Of a stretch of DNA of 64,000 bases, positions 50,445 through 60,234 are shown piece by piece. Below the pieces are notes generated by a model that was not told the origin of the DNA, searched no databases, and saw nothing but the letters and a program-made list of their open reading frames with translations. The DNA comes from Gracilaria gracilis (Eukaryota; Rhodophyta; Florideophyceae; Gracilariales; Gracilariaceae), in contig JARGSG010000070.1 in assembly GCA_030374805.1 (NCBI GenBank), positions 1-64,000 on the forward strand, in the 5' to 3' direction. The position numbers and the translations under genes were made by a program. Each line of letters opens with the position of its first letter. Within the stretch, counting starts at the first letter, position 1.

Positions 50445-51494
50445 CTAGATCCCGACATCAATGCCCATACAAGCGAGTATAATGGCTAGTTGCGCATGCA
50501 TTCGGTTCTCCGCTTGTTGAAACACTATTGAATAATCCGCCTCCATCACTTCGTCTGTACATTCTCTCCCCCTCTCAGCAGGTAGACAATGTAGAAGCTT
50601 CGCGCCGTTGGTCTGCTTCATCATTTCACCAGTAATTTGGAACCCCTTAAAAGCCTTTTCACGTTCTATGGCTTCCTCTTTCTGGCCCATACTTGCCCAC
50701 ACATCTGTGTACACAAAATCTGCGTTACGAACCGCGTCTTTTGGGTCGTGGGAGATGTCTACTTGTGATATTCCCATGCTCTGCACTTTTTCGAAGAGCT
50801 GCATGTTAGGCAAATAACCTTTCGGACAAGCGCAAGTGAAACGAATGGGTAACAAGGAAGCGAGTTCGAACCATGAATGTACGATGTTGTTTCCGTCGCC
50901 GACATAAACTACGTGCGCTCCGTCAATGGAACCACGAGATTCCAAGATCGTGAGAGCATCGGCGACAATCTGACATGGATGATTGTAATCTGTGAGGCCG
51001 TTAATCACGGGGACGGATGCATACTGGGCCATTTCTAATATATCTTTGTGGGCAAATAAGCGAGCCATAATAATGTCGGTCATTCCAGACAGAACTCGAG
51101 AAACATCCTTTGCTGCTTCTCTTGTGTTTACACCGACTTCTGGACCAAGACAGAGCGCATGTCCGCCAGATTTGAATACAGCAGTTTCAAATGAGACCCT
51201 TGTGCGGGCGGAGGGTTTTGCAAACACCATTGACATTGCCTTCTTCTGTAACGGGAGAAACTCTGGGTCGTTAAGACTACCGCGCTTTTTGAGCTCGTCA
51301 GCGATTCGTAAAACATCTCTCAGTTGCTGAGCCGAAAAGTCATCAACGTGCAAAAAGTGAGTTTGTGCAGCGGGTAGCTTAGCTTTTGTGACGACCGGTT
51401 GTTGTGCCGTTGTTGAGCATCTCGGAAAATGCTTTGGATGACGACGGGGATGGGAAGAGATCAGAAGCGGTGAAGAAATGAATCCGATAGCCAT
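50445..51494 (-). CDS. OTC: Ornithine carbamoyltransferase, plastid
   Basis: 349 residues; makes citrulline from ornithine and carbamoyl phosphate in arginine synthesis. A Ser/Arg/Pro-rich N-terminal leader of about 40 residues (MAIGFISSPLLISSHPRRHP) fits a plastid transit peptide. Carbamoyl-phosphate motif KPSARTRVSFE, then MARLFAHKDILEMAQYASVP, the HPCQIVAD motif, ornithine loop DVWASMGQKEE and HCLPAERGRE, and the end FQQAENRMHAQLAI are all in place. Sequence style is that of plant and cyanobacterial enzymes. No intron. Confidence 0.95.
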   Translation of the reverse strand: MAIGFISSPLLISSHPRRHPKHFPRCSTTAQQPVVTKAKLPAAQTHFLHVDDFSAQQLRDVLRIADELKKRGSLNDPEFLPLQKKAMSMVFAKPSARTRVSFETAVFKSGGHALCLGPEVGVNTREAAKDVSRVLSGMTDIIMARLFAHKDILEMAQYASVPVINGLTDYNHPCQIVADALTILESRGSIDGAHVVYVGDGNNIVHSWFELASLLPIRFTCACPKGYLPNMQLFEKVQSMGISQVDISHDPKDAVRNADFVYTDVWASMGQKEEAIEREKAFKGFQITGEMMKQTNGAKLLHCLPAERGRECTDEVMEADYSIVFQQAENRMHAQLAIILACMGIDVGI

Positions 51495-52159
51495 AGAAGT
51501 TCTTTGCCGGCTGCACGGTAAACTTCAACGTTTCTACTTAGCGAAGGTGACCCACCGGGTCTGTCTGCATCCGGGCCTCTGCTGTTGGCGTTCAAGTGAT
51601 CGAAGCGCAATTTGCGATATGCCACCACAGAGATCAAGCTTTGGCATGTGTTACACACGTGTACAGTGACTATACTACAGTTTCGCATTTCGGGCAGAAC
51701 GTGTGGGACGTGGCGGTCTGGGATTGGGAGACCAAAGGGCGGCTGCGCATGGCACCGGCGGGTGGACGCCGTCTAGTGGAGGACAGCATGCCAGATATCT
51801 ACAGGGTTCCTTTGCAATTGGACATCCATACGGGGCTGCCAAGGCAAAGTTGGCGCGCAGAATTTTACCTTCGCCCCACGTTCGTTGGCTTGTGAAGCAT
51901 TTGGAATCGTTTCCCTCGTTCGTTCGTTTCCCTCTCAACTCAACACGGGGTTATCTACAAGGGTACAGCAGAGCTAACGCTACTTTTGCGAAAAAGTTTT
52001 CTCTTGCACTTCGCCTTTAGTCTACACAAGAGGTTTTCGGAGCTATCGCCTTTGATTGCTCCCGCACGAAACCCCTCTGCGCGCCCAGGGTTATTCTTCT
52101 GGCTGCTCCCGCTTCATGCTTGCGCATTCCTTGGAATGCAGCTCGTGTCTGACTGACAT
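51495..52159. other. Divergent promoter region, OTC and TPR-RING genes
   Basis: 665 bases between two divergent genes. No coding frame with support; frames at 51596-51895 and 51703-52020 are short and unrecognised. GC-rich around 51700-51800. Confidence 0.5.
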
Positions 52160-55100
52160 ATGTATTCCTCATATCATGATAACTCAAAAGAGCGTCGTCG
52201 TCGCAGGCGCGATGCACGCAGTCGTCTGCAGGCCATAGCCTCCTTCCTCATCCGCAGTGAACGTCGAGGACTTCGTATTTCTCCTCATGCACAGTATCTT
52301 ATTGAGAATGAATGTCTTGATGTTTTCAAGGATTATGATGGGCCTCCTGACACCTTTCAGTTTGCTACAATGCTGAGAGAAACAGCTGTTCGCATGTTTC
52401 GCCAAGGCAGATATAAAGAAGCTAATCAACGCTACAGAATGGCCTCTCTCTTTAACCCCTTCGACGCCACCCTGCTCTCCAATCGTGCCATTTGCATCTA
52501 CAATCTCAGACGCTATCGCCGATGTATTGAACTCTGCGAACTGTGTTTCTCCGCGTTTCCAAACCTTTTTTACCACGAGAACACGGGTTTGCTTTTTCAG
52601 GTTGTCATTCTCGTTGGGAACGCGCACATTAAACTTCGTAATTTTGACGAAGCTCTGCATATATATAACAATCTTGTCAGAATCAAAGACAAGCTTAGCT
52701 CTCAAAAGGACACGAGGGTCTCGGTAACCGAAGCTGTTAACAAGCTGCGCCGATTTGAAATTGATCTGGAGCTCGCGAAACAAAATTCTTCCCGTCACGA
52801 AGAAGACTCTGGGCTCAACCACGACAAGCCTGAGCGACCCACAAGCTTCCCGTATCAAGAAGAGCGTGGGCGTTTTCTACATCCGCGGACACCGAACTCC
52901 TATCTTAGGGAGATAAACACTGGAATTGATGATTACGACTTGAACTCCAAAGAAGATGGTGATCCTACACTTGTAGTAGATGTGGAGCACTTGTGTCATC
53001 ATGTGTATCACATGGGCATGGGCGCATGTGGGCATGATGACGAAGACTTGATATGGCAGATTGACAGCGACTCGTGTTCTGAAGAAGATGATGAACAATC
53101 TGAGGAAAGTTTTTATTTTGGGGACGATACATTCCCTCACGGCAACCATGGAAAGGATGGAAGCACAAATTTCGGATGCACATGTGGACGCAGTCATGGA
53201 CAAGGACACGATTTCGGAACGGGAGAGGATATCCCTTCTGATGATGACGATGTTATGCCGTCCTTGGAGGATGATGGATCTGACTATATAGACTTTAGCT
53301 CTGAAGAGGAAAATGCTTTCAAACAAGAGGGGTCTTCGGCAACTCAGCAGGAATTATCTTCTGGTTCGTCGAGTGCTCGGATGAAGTCAGGAGGGGCTCT
53401 CAGAAGGAAGGCAAACGGTTCCTTAAGAAACGGGTCACCCCAAGGTAGAGCCTTAAAGGAATCCAAATCTTCTACGCGCAAGTTCAAGAATCTTTTAGTC
53501 ATGGATGAAGCTGTAGGTGCTTTACGCTCGGTTCGGTTCTCCAGTGGTTGTAATTCTCCAGATGAAGAAGAATTTGAAAAGCATGAGGAATACCAGGAAC
53601 TTGTGGCTGACCTGACGAGGTTTGTCTTAAAGAGCCGGTTGGCCGGGAAACAACCAGGCAACAAAGGCAGTCCAGTCTATGATTTCGAGAATAAGGAACC
53701 AGTTTCTCAGCTAGAGTTATCCCGTTTTCCAAAGCATGAAGATATGAACCTAGTAGGGAAAGCAAGCAAAGTTCTGCCTTCGGGAAATGACACATTTTTG
53801 TCCAGATGTACGACACAGATATTTGGGAGTTCTTTTCACTCGACTGGAACTCTAGATTTCACTCGTTATTTTGGGTCTCATGCTCGATTGCAATCTCAAG
53901 GTGGTAAGAAGAAGAATAAAAGCTGTGACCGTAATTGCGCGCCATGCTTTGCTCGTCGAATGTGGAAACTGCGTTTCAAATCTCATAAGGTTGCAGATGC
54001 GCAAGAGTTTTTTGTGAACGTCCATAATGATGATCGCATAGATGAGAAGAATTTTCTATCTCTAAGCGAATGGAATCCTAGTGGTTACTATGGTAGTGGA
54101 TATGAACTCGCTAGTGAACACGGCATACTCTTACACGGGGTTGCATTCCTGATTATGTTACAAAACGAGATTTGTTGGCAGCAGAACAAAGTGGGGTTTG
54201 TCAACAGCATTCAAAAGCCGTTTTGCACAGCCCTTTTGAAGAATATGAAGACGGGAACCGACCTGCAGTCAATAACTACGTTGTTCAACATGCTTCTTGA
54301 AACTATACATGTAATCCAATGCATCAAGTATCAAGAATGGAAGAGAACTCCTCGCTCTCCCCAATTCGCTAGAGCTCCTCTGTTAATTGCAGAGATGGCA
54401 AGCCCTTCGCCAGATTTGTCAAAATTGAGTGAGAGTGACAAGGTGGCGAAACTGATGAGCCACAATGGTATGGCTGTGGAGAACTTCAGCAAATGGGCAT
54501 CGGTTGGACATTTGGCCGAGGAAGAAGAATGGGTTTACCACACTCTCTCACACAACGTAAGAGACGTTATAGTGCAGTTTTCGAGACAGGTTCTCAGTAC
54601 TAATCAAACTCCAAGGACTTCGATTGCTCATACTGTACAAGGCGAAGCGAATAATTTTATCCATTTGGAGCACGTCCTGTACATGCAGAGATGTCGAGAG
54701 CTGGAGAAGAAGTCGGACTCTAGAAAGAGTGTGGACTTAGAAAGGGGTGATTTGTTACTCACAAGATCCATTGAAGCGTGCCCCAAACAGTTGCGATTGT
54801 ACTTTAAGCGAGCAGAAATAAGGTTTCGAATGAACAAATGGGATGCGTGCATTCGCGACCTCAACAAACTACAGTCTCTCGTTTCAAACCAAAGAGAACC
54901 CGATAGTAGCGATACTTTGGCGTCTGAGAAGTATAAGAGTTTGTTATATCATGCTCTTCTTCTGGAAGGTGATGCACACAAGGAACGAGCACAAGAACCC
55001 AACTCGCCTCAGAAACCACACATTATTGCGTCCATAGGCCTCTACAGGCGCGCTATGAACATGTCGTCTAGGAAGAAAAAGAACCGAGGGAAATTGCTAC

Positions 55101-56125
55101 AGAAAGTACGAGAACAGGAACACTTGCTAGCATCATTGGAGAAGAACAAAAGTGGGAAACGAAATGGTGAGTCTTCATCCAAGAGTAAGGCACAACGGAC
55201 ACGAAAATCCCCTGTGCCAGAACAGGTTGCCAGGCCTCAAATCAATCCAGCTTCATCATCAGAGGAAGAAGAAGGAGCCTTTGTCCCAGGCAGCAGATAT
55301 GGTGCGCTCTTGACGGACAAGCCGAAAACCCCGTCGACTTCAGAACAAGGACGACAAAAATCATTGTCACCTAACTCTGGAGCAAGTGCACGCTCCATGG
55401 AAAATGGGTTCCGTCGCAACAGGCGGAATGCAATCAACTCAAGCGGTGGACTGTCACCTGAGATACTGTTGTCGGAAGTTCGTCGCATCCTTTCACTATT
55501 TGGCGGCGAAGCGCGATCTACAGACATTGTCGACAACCTTGATTTGAGTCGATGGGACATTCAAGATTCGGCGAACTACATCTCAAACACCTTTGGGACA
55601 TTGAACTCCCTTTGCTCAGAATTTGGTGTTGGATTTGAGATACGGGCAGGCTCTCAGTCTGACCCTATTATAGCACTGACCAGCGATGGAGACTTCACAC
55701 CGGTTTCAAGAAGAAGACCGTCTGCGTCGAGGGGTAGACAGCAAAGCAATAGAAGCGTGAGACGACATCCGACGAGGCGCGCCAAGCAGTCGAGCAGCAG
55801 GCCCTCTACGGTACAACCTAAGACTGGGAGAAAACCAGAACCCCGTACTTCCGAAACTCCTGACTACGCAAAGATAATTGATAATCTTCTGAAGGAGGAA
55901 AACGATGTGAGAACCCCCGGTCGAGATTCCTCAGAGTCAAATACTGAACGTGACAAGGAATGCTGCATTTGCATGGATAACCCTTCTGATAGCTTGACCA
56001 TTCCTTGCAGACATCCCTTTTGCGAAGCATGCATCTTGGATTACCTTGCAAGAGAAAACTCGGATAAGATCTGCCCTGTTTGTCGATCGGATATTACAAA
56101 TGTTGCAAGCATGGTGATTCACTGA
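52160..56125 (+). CDS. Large TPR and RING-finger protein, probable E3 ubiquitin ligase
   Basis: 1,321 residues in one exon. TPR-like helical repeats occupy about 70-215 (ETAVRMFRQGRYKEANQRYR, MASLFNPFDATLLSNRAICI) and a second TPR-like part lies around 860-960 (LRLYFKRAEIRFRMNKWDAC). An acidic stretch rich in Asp and Glu (about 300-400) separates them, with short Cys/His patches. The C-terminus (about 1268-1310) is a C3HC4 RING: CCICMDNPSDSLTIPCRHPF, CEACILDYL, CPVC. RING domains bind E2 enzymes, so ubiquitin transfer is the likely job, with TPRs picking the partner. The combination is not one I can place in a named family. The start is the first ATG and is followed by a run of six Arg. Confidence 0.8.
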   Translation: MYSSYHDNSKERRRRRRDARSRLQAIASFLIRSERRGLRISPHAQYLIENECLDVFKDYDGPPDTFQFATMLRETAVRMFRQGRYKEANQRYRMASLFNPFDATLLSNRAICIYNLRRYRRCIELCELCFSAFPNLFYHENTGLLFQVVILVGNAHIKLRNFDEALHIYNNLVRIKDKLSSQKDTRVSVTEAVNKLRRFEIDLELAKQNSSRHEEDSGLNHDKPERPTSFPYQEERGRFLHPRTPNSYLREINTGIDDYDLNSKEDGDPTLVVDVEHLCHHVYHMGMGACGHDDEDLIWQIDSDSCSEEDDEQSEESFYFGDDTFPHGNHGKDGSTNFGCTCGRSHGQGHDFGTGEDIPSDDDDVMPSLEDDGSDYIDFSSEEENAFKQEGSSATQQELSSGSSSARMKSGGALRRKANGSLRNGSPQGRALKESKSSTRKFKNLLVMDEAVGALRSVRFSSGCNSPDEEEFEKHEEYQELVADLTRFVLKSRLAGKQPGNKGSPVYDFENKEPVSQLELSRFPKHEDMNLVGKASKVLPSGNDTFLSRCTTQIFGSSFHSTGTLDFTRYFGSHARLQSQGGKKKNKSCDRNCAPCFARRMWKLRFKSHKVADAQEFFVNVHNDDRIDEKNFLSLSEWNPSGYYGSGYELASEHGILLHGVAFLIMLQNEICWQQNKVGFVNSIQKPFCTALLKNMKTGTDLQSITTLFNMLLETIHVIQCIKYQEWKRTPRSPQFARAPLLIAEMASPSPDLSKLSESDKVAKLMSHNGMAVENFSKWASVGHLAEEEEWVYHTLSHNVRDVIVQFSRQVLSTNQTPRTSIAHTVQGEANNFIHLEHVLYMQRCRELEKKSDSRKSVDLERGDLLLTRSIEACPKQLRLYFKRAEIRFRMNKWDACIRDLNKLQSLVSNQREPDSSDTLASEKYKSLLYHALLLEGDAHKERAQEPNSPQKPHIIASIGLYRRAMNMSSRKKKNRGKLLQKVREQEHLLASLEKNKSGKRNGESSSKSKAQRTRKSPVPEQVARPQINPASSSEEEEGAFVPGSRYGALLTDKPKTPSTSEQGRQKSLSPNSGASARSMENGFRRNRRNAINSSGGLSPEILLSEVRRILSLFGGEARSTDIVDNLDLSRWDIQDSANYISNTFGTLNSLCSEFGVGFEIRAGSQSDPIIALTSDGDFTPVSRRRPSASRGRQQSNRSVRRHPTRRAKQSSSRPSTVQPKTGRKPEPRTSETPDYAKIIDNLLKEENDVRTPGRDSSESNTERDKECCICMDNPSDSLTIPCRHPFCEACILDYLARENSDKICPVCRSDITNVASMVIH

Positions 56126-56223
56126 GACCATCCATAGCGCGATGTGTTGCAACTCGAGTCGTAAAATATGCAATGTATGTATTTCATGCCAACGCCATTA
56201 GGGCCACCACCAGTATCCCTTAG

Positions 56224-56294
56224 AACATGTTGAGGCGCTTTGTATTCAAAAGAACATTATATGTTCTTTGCAATACAGAGCGCCTCAACATGTT
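56224..56294. repeat. Long hairpin I (about 34-bp stem)
   Basis: Outer arms 56224-56246 and 56272-56294 pair over 23 bases with one mismatch (AACATGTTGAGGCGCTTTGT). Inside, AAAGAACAT and ATGTTCTTT continue the stem to a TAT loop, so nearly the whole stretch folds back on itself. Both strands would fold. Confidence 0.85.
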
Positions 56295-56295
56295 T

Positions 56296-56328
56296 GCCAA
56301 ACCCGAACATGTTATGTTCGGGTTTGGC
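56296..56328. repeat. Hairpin II, perfect 15-bp stem
   Basis: GCCAAACCCGAACAT, loop GTT, and the exact reverse complement. It starts one base after hairpin I, and both share the GAACAT word next to the loop. Confidence 0.88.
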
Positions 56329-56500
56329 ATACGTTCTTCGGTTTTTGGTTGAGGGAGAAGGGTTATGAGGTAAACTGTTGAGCGATACTCCCGAGATACG
56401 CGTTCTAGTTGAGAGTCTGAGGGAACTAGTAACTTGTTCATTCTTGTCCTTGTCTTATCGTAGCCCAAAAGGCATGATGGTGTGGACTCTAATCAATCAA

Positions 56501-57334
56501 TCACTGTACTTCCCCGCAGCAGAGAATCCCTAGTTGCGCCAGTGCCCCTTTTGATTCCATACCCCGATAAACGTTCATGAGATTCAGCAGTTCCTGATGT
56601 GACATTGAAAGAACTTCAGCAGACGAAGCAATCATACTTACAAGTTCCACAAAGTCTTCCATCTCCATTTCCTTCGCTAGGACAGGAGCAATCGAATGTA
56701 GGATTACCCTGCTGAAGGACCGTTGGTTCACGTAGCCAACAAGATCACACACAGTTTCTTTCCCAGCTTTGTCAAAATTTACACTGCTCAACGCCCAGGC
56801 CCACTGGGTTTCGGAAAGTAATGGGACTCTGAATCCCTCACCATGCTCAACATCTTCTCTTCCCAACAGAATGTTTTGCAAATACGCCGAAACTCGTGCA
56901 ATATGGTAGGGTGTTTCATCTTCCGTCGAATCTTTCTCTGGGATATCGCAGGCCTCTTGTGGTAGGCTTGCAAGGTCAAGCTCATCCAGCATTTCACGAA
57001 TTTCTTTCTCCGGTGACCCAACAAATATGGGAGAAAACTCCTGTAGAACGTCTATGACTGTTTCACTATCAAAAAACTCCTCATCTGAGTAGTTAGAGAG
57101 TTCTTGCCAGAGAGTCGGGGGTGGTTGCGAGTAGGGAAGATGCAAAACTACGTCATTCACTCTGTAGCAACAAATTGATGAAGGCTCTGAGTTGTCCGAA
57201 CTCCTGGAAGCCTGATTCTGGGCGGACTGGGGAGGTGGTTCAGAGTTCAGAAGTTCTCGAAGTTTTGGTAAGACTTCTGATGGGGACGCTCCAGCTCGAA
57301 GAAGCGCCACACAGTCTTCCCAAGTTTCCGCCAT
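56501..57334 (-). CDS. Orphan 277-residue acidic helical protein
   Basis: A single frame from ATG (MAETWEDCVALLRAGASPSE). I do not recognise it. The first 60 residues are helical then Ser/Gln/Pro-rich; the centre is acidic (SDEEFFDSETVIDVLQEFSP) and the last 100 residues are predicted helices (ILHSIAPVLAKEMEMEDFVE). No membrane segment, signal or catalytic motif. Length and layout suggest a small adaptor. The gene is divergent from an unsupported frame at 57341. Confidence 0.65.
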   Translation of the reverse strand: MAETWEDCVALLRAGASPSEVLPKLRELLNSEPPPQSAQNQASRSSDNSEPSSICCYRVNDVVLHLPYSQPPPTLWQELSNYSDEEFFDSETVIDVLQEFSPIFVGSPEKEIREMLDELDLASLPQEACDIPEKDSTEDETPYHIARVSAYLQNILLGREDVEHGEGFRVPLLSETQWAWALSSVNFDKAGKETVCDLVGYVNQRSFSRVILHSIAPVLAKEMEMEDFVELVSMIASSAEVLSMSHQELLNLMNVYRGMESKGALAQLGILCCGEVQ

Positions 57335-58530
57335 TTCTTGATGCTTGGGGCCTTCAAGAACTACGATGTAGGATGTTCACAGTGGCGCTGCGGTGAAGAA
57401 AAAAAAGTTCGTGATTTCTTTCGCTCTGCAGTACAAGGGTACAGACTCTGTACTGCCGTACTGCGCCTTCTAATACAAGAGTTCCCAGGTTGGAACCTCG
57501 TCCGATACATACGTAGGACTTCGGATGCGCAAAGCCAAAGAGATACGCACGTTTACAAAGGCACATTCTACATGGGTAGTAGGACCGCTACAATCGACTC
57601 CTGTTCCATACAAGCCGCGTGGTTGACAGACAATGAGCTGAATATTACGCTGACGACGATCGCCACGTACCTGTGTTGCGCACAACGCGAACATATCCCT
57701 CTTTCACTTGTACATCTTGGTGCCTTATCAGGTCATGTGTAATGGACAGGTGTATATATGTACCTCTTATCCGTTTCCCCTTGTTTCAGGTTAGCTTCGG
57801 GTCCTACGAAGGAATTGGCATTCAATTCAAGTTCTTGTGATGTTTTTTTCTGCTAAGGAGTAATGCTGCCCTAAGAATAGTCATGACTAACACTCCTACC
57901 CTCTGCTCTAAGGATATTACTCAACTTCAGTATTTTGATGCCATTAACTCTGAGGTAAAACTGATGAGAACTACGAGTCCAATCCGCTGACCCTTGGTAA
58001 CTGCTGTAAGTACGAGTAGGATCATCAACGCAAATGAAACACCGATTGAGGATGCAGCAGTCAATTAAGGATCGAAGAGTCGTCGGAAAAAAGTGGGAAG
58101 ACCGTTTCGTGTTGATAACAGACCTGCAACTCCGTGTCATAGCCTGAGGAGTATTGTTGCGCTTAAAGGTTAGCTATTCTCACATGAGAGGATATCGGAG
58201 AATCTATAGCTCCTCAGAGTAGGAAAACTCTATGTCAGGAATGCAGGCTAGGACCGACATACTCGCAAAGTCAATGCTCCCGCTGTCTCGAATCTCACGC
58301 ACGCAGGTCTGACAAACCCCGCAGCTGGTTATTAGCCAAGATCGAGCCCGCTTATACAAGGACCATAGGATAACTTTATTATAGTTCTCTTCGAACTTCG
58401 AACTTAGACGAAGAGAAAAGGAGCGCTTTCGTACTGATACAAGTCCAAGCCCGGAAGTTAAGAAAGGACATGCAGATATGGAGCGTCAGCCCGAGCATTT
58501 AATCGTTTGCAGAGTTACGACGACATCCTC
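57335..58530. other. Intergenic region
   Basis: 1.2 kb without a supported gene. A plus-strand frame from the ATG at 57341 to 57742 (133 residues) has no known motif and uneven composition, so it is left as doubtful. Small direct repeats such as CTTCGAACTTCGAACTT near 58390 are seen. Confidence 0.45.
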
Positions 58531-60234
58531 TCAACAACCCTTCTGAGAATTCGACAAGACGGTCACAGACTGACTTCTTCGCCTTTTGCCCTGCTTCTCT
58601 CCAGCTTCGCCTTCTGCGTGCATACCAGAACCAGCACCTACCGCTGAAGATGCACCGATATCTCTGGCACACCCGAGTTTCATTTCTACATGCTTGTGCT
58701 GTTCCTTCCGCAAACGTCGCTCTAGTGCGTCGGACTGAAGCGTAGCGGCTCGCAGCTCCCGCCGCAAACGATCTACCTCCTTCTGCTTGTTATCAACTAC
58801 ATCCCGCAGTGCCACTAGATTTTCCCCAAGTGCCTCAAGCGTCTGTGGGTGTGCATCTACAGATGGACGAGCACGAGAAGTTTGAGAGTAGGTACTGGGC
58901 GAAAGAACACGTCCCAGCTCTGCCAACCACGGCAGTCTACCTCTCAAGCCCCGGCCAGCTTCAGCTTCGTGATTTCCCGATGGTGTATTACCAGGAGCTT
59001 CGCGAACAAGTTTCGAAAGCCGGTTGAGGATTCTACCTCGCTCTTCCCGACTTTCGGCCGCCCTGGCCTCCCCATTTCCTGCAGCTCGGTCCCCACTGGT
59101 AAACCTGCGGTGCGCTATCCGGTGGACCTCTCGAGGATTTCTGTTAGTTGGTTCACCGTTATGAACATGTCTGACAGTCGATGACGGGGACGAATCTGTG
59201 GTATTGGCGTGGACCCCTTGCGGCATGTGTTGTTCTATTCCGGATCTTCGGTTAGCCTCCCCTCCATTGGGTTTTCGCTTACGACGGGAGAGCCCCACCC
59301 CAAGTTGCGCAAGCGGTCTAGAGTTCCTAGGCATCGGGAACTCACGTTGACCTCCCACGACATGCGACTCAGAAGGATATGAATGGTTGACGAGAACGCT
59401 TCTCATGTCGTTCTGAACTTTTTGGAGTTCTTCCACCTGCTTCTGCACTATTTTCGATGAGCTCTCAGCTTCTCTTAACTGCTTGTCCAGCAGTTTTGCC
59501 TGCAATACCGATTGTTTGGCAATGAGATGTGCCATTTCAGCGTCATGCTGAGAACGGAGAGCATTCACTTCCTGAACACCCTTCGCTTGTCGGAGATCTT
59601 TCATTTCGGCGTCCAACAGCTTCGTGGAGTTACTCAGTGAAACGTTATCCTTCCGCAACGTCTCATTTTCTTCCCTAGCGTCCTGCAACATCTTCGCGAC
59701 CTTTTGCTTCTCTTCCATATATTCCTTGCAGATTGCCTGTAACTGTTGCTTCTCCTTGGTGGCAATCTGCAAAGCCTTTACGGCTTCCGCAGCTTTTTCT
59801 GTCATTTCCCTGAGGCTTTCCTTAAGAGAGCTCGCTGAGTCTTCTTCTTCTCTAAAAGGTTCAGCGCTGCTCTCCTTCCCATCCGGCTTGAAACGAGATT
59901 CATAGAGGCGCTCAAGTGCGATGGCCATCTCCCGCTTGAACACCTCTTTTACGACTTTCACTTCGAGGCTCTTTTTTGCATTCGAACCGGCGGTGAAAAA
60001 CAAATGTTCCATAATCATCGGATGAGATCTAAGAACGTGACCAAATATTTCTTCCCAAACATCGTGAATCATTGCATTCAAGTCGTCCTTGACTTCGGCA
60101 CTGGAATGATTCATAACTTCTTCAGACAGAATTGTGCCAGGCCTCTCCATTTTGTTTCCCTTTGCCGTGTTCTGCTGGGCTTCGCTTTCAAAGTACTTCG
60201 ACAGAGTTCCCAAAGAAGACTTCCAGTATGCCAT
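58531..60234 (-). CDS. Coiled-coil protein, unrecognised
   Basis: 567 residues. The first 120 form a helical domain (DDLNAMIHDVWEEIFGHVLR). A long coiled coil spans about 140-300 (EKAAEAVKALQIATKEKQQL; EENETLRKDNVSLSNSTKLL), then a polar Arg/Asn/Ser-rich linker (about 310-450), a short second coil at about 465-525 (VVDNKQKEVDRLRRELRAAT) and a basic tail with GKRRRSQS. Such a build is seen in golgins, centrosome and spindle proteins, but nothing diagnostic is present. The start ATG is followed by MAYWKSSLGTLSKYF, a possible amphipathic membrane-binding helix. Confidence 0.75.
   Translation of the reverse strand: MAYWKSSLGTLSKYFESEAQQNTAKGNKMERPGTILSEEVMNHSSAEVKDDLNAMIHDVWEEIFGHVLRSHPMIMEHLFFTAGSNAKKSLEVKVVKEVFKREMAIALERLYESRFKPDGKESSAEPFREEEDSASSLKESLREMTEKAAEAVKALQIATKEKQQLQAICKEYMEEKQKVAKMLQDAREENETLRKDNVSLSNSTKLLDAEMKDLRQAKGVQEVNALRSQHDAEMAHLIAKQSVLQAKLLDKQLREAESSSKIVQKQVEELQKVQNDMRSVLVNHSYPSESHVVGGQREFPMPRNSRPLAQLGVGLSRRKRKPNGGEANRRSGIEQHMPQGVHANTTDSSPSSTVRHVHNGEPTNRNPREVHRIAHRRFTSGDRAAGNGEARAAESREERGRILNRLSKLVREAPGNTPSGNHEAEAGRGLRGRLPWLAELGRVLSPSTYSQTSRARPSVDAHPQTLEALGENLVALRDVVDNKQKEVDRLRRELRAATLQSDALERRLRKEQHKHVEMKLGCARDIGASSAVGAGSGMHAEGEAGEKQGKRRRSQSVTVLSNSQKGC

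Larger units (their letters stand above)
56126..56500. other. Spacer between convergent genes, with hairpins
   Basis: 375 bases between the stop of the TPR-RING gene and that of the 277-residue orphan. The central part is taken by the two hairpins listed next. Confidence 0.6.

Noticed and set aside
57341-57742. 133-residue plus-strand frame starting MLGAFKNYDVG
   Set aside because: No motif, uneven composition and no promoter-like spacing from the divergent gene; kept only as a note in the intergenic entry.
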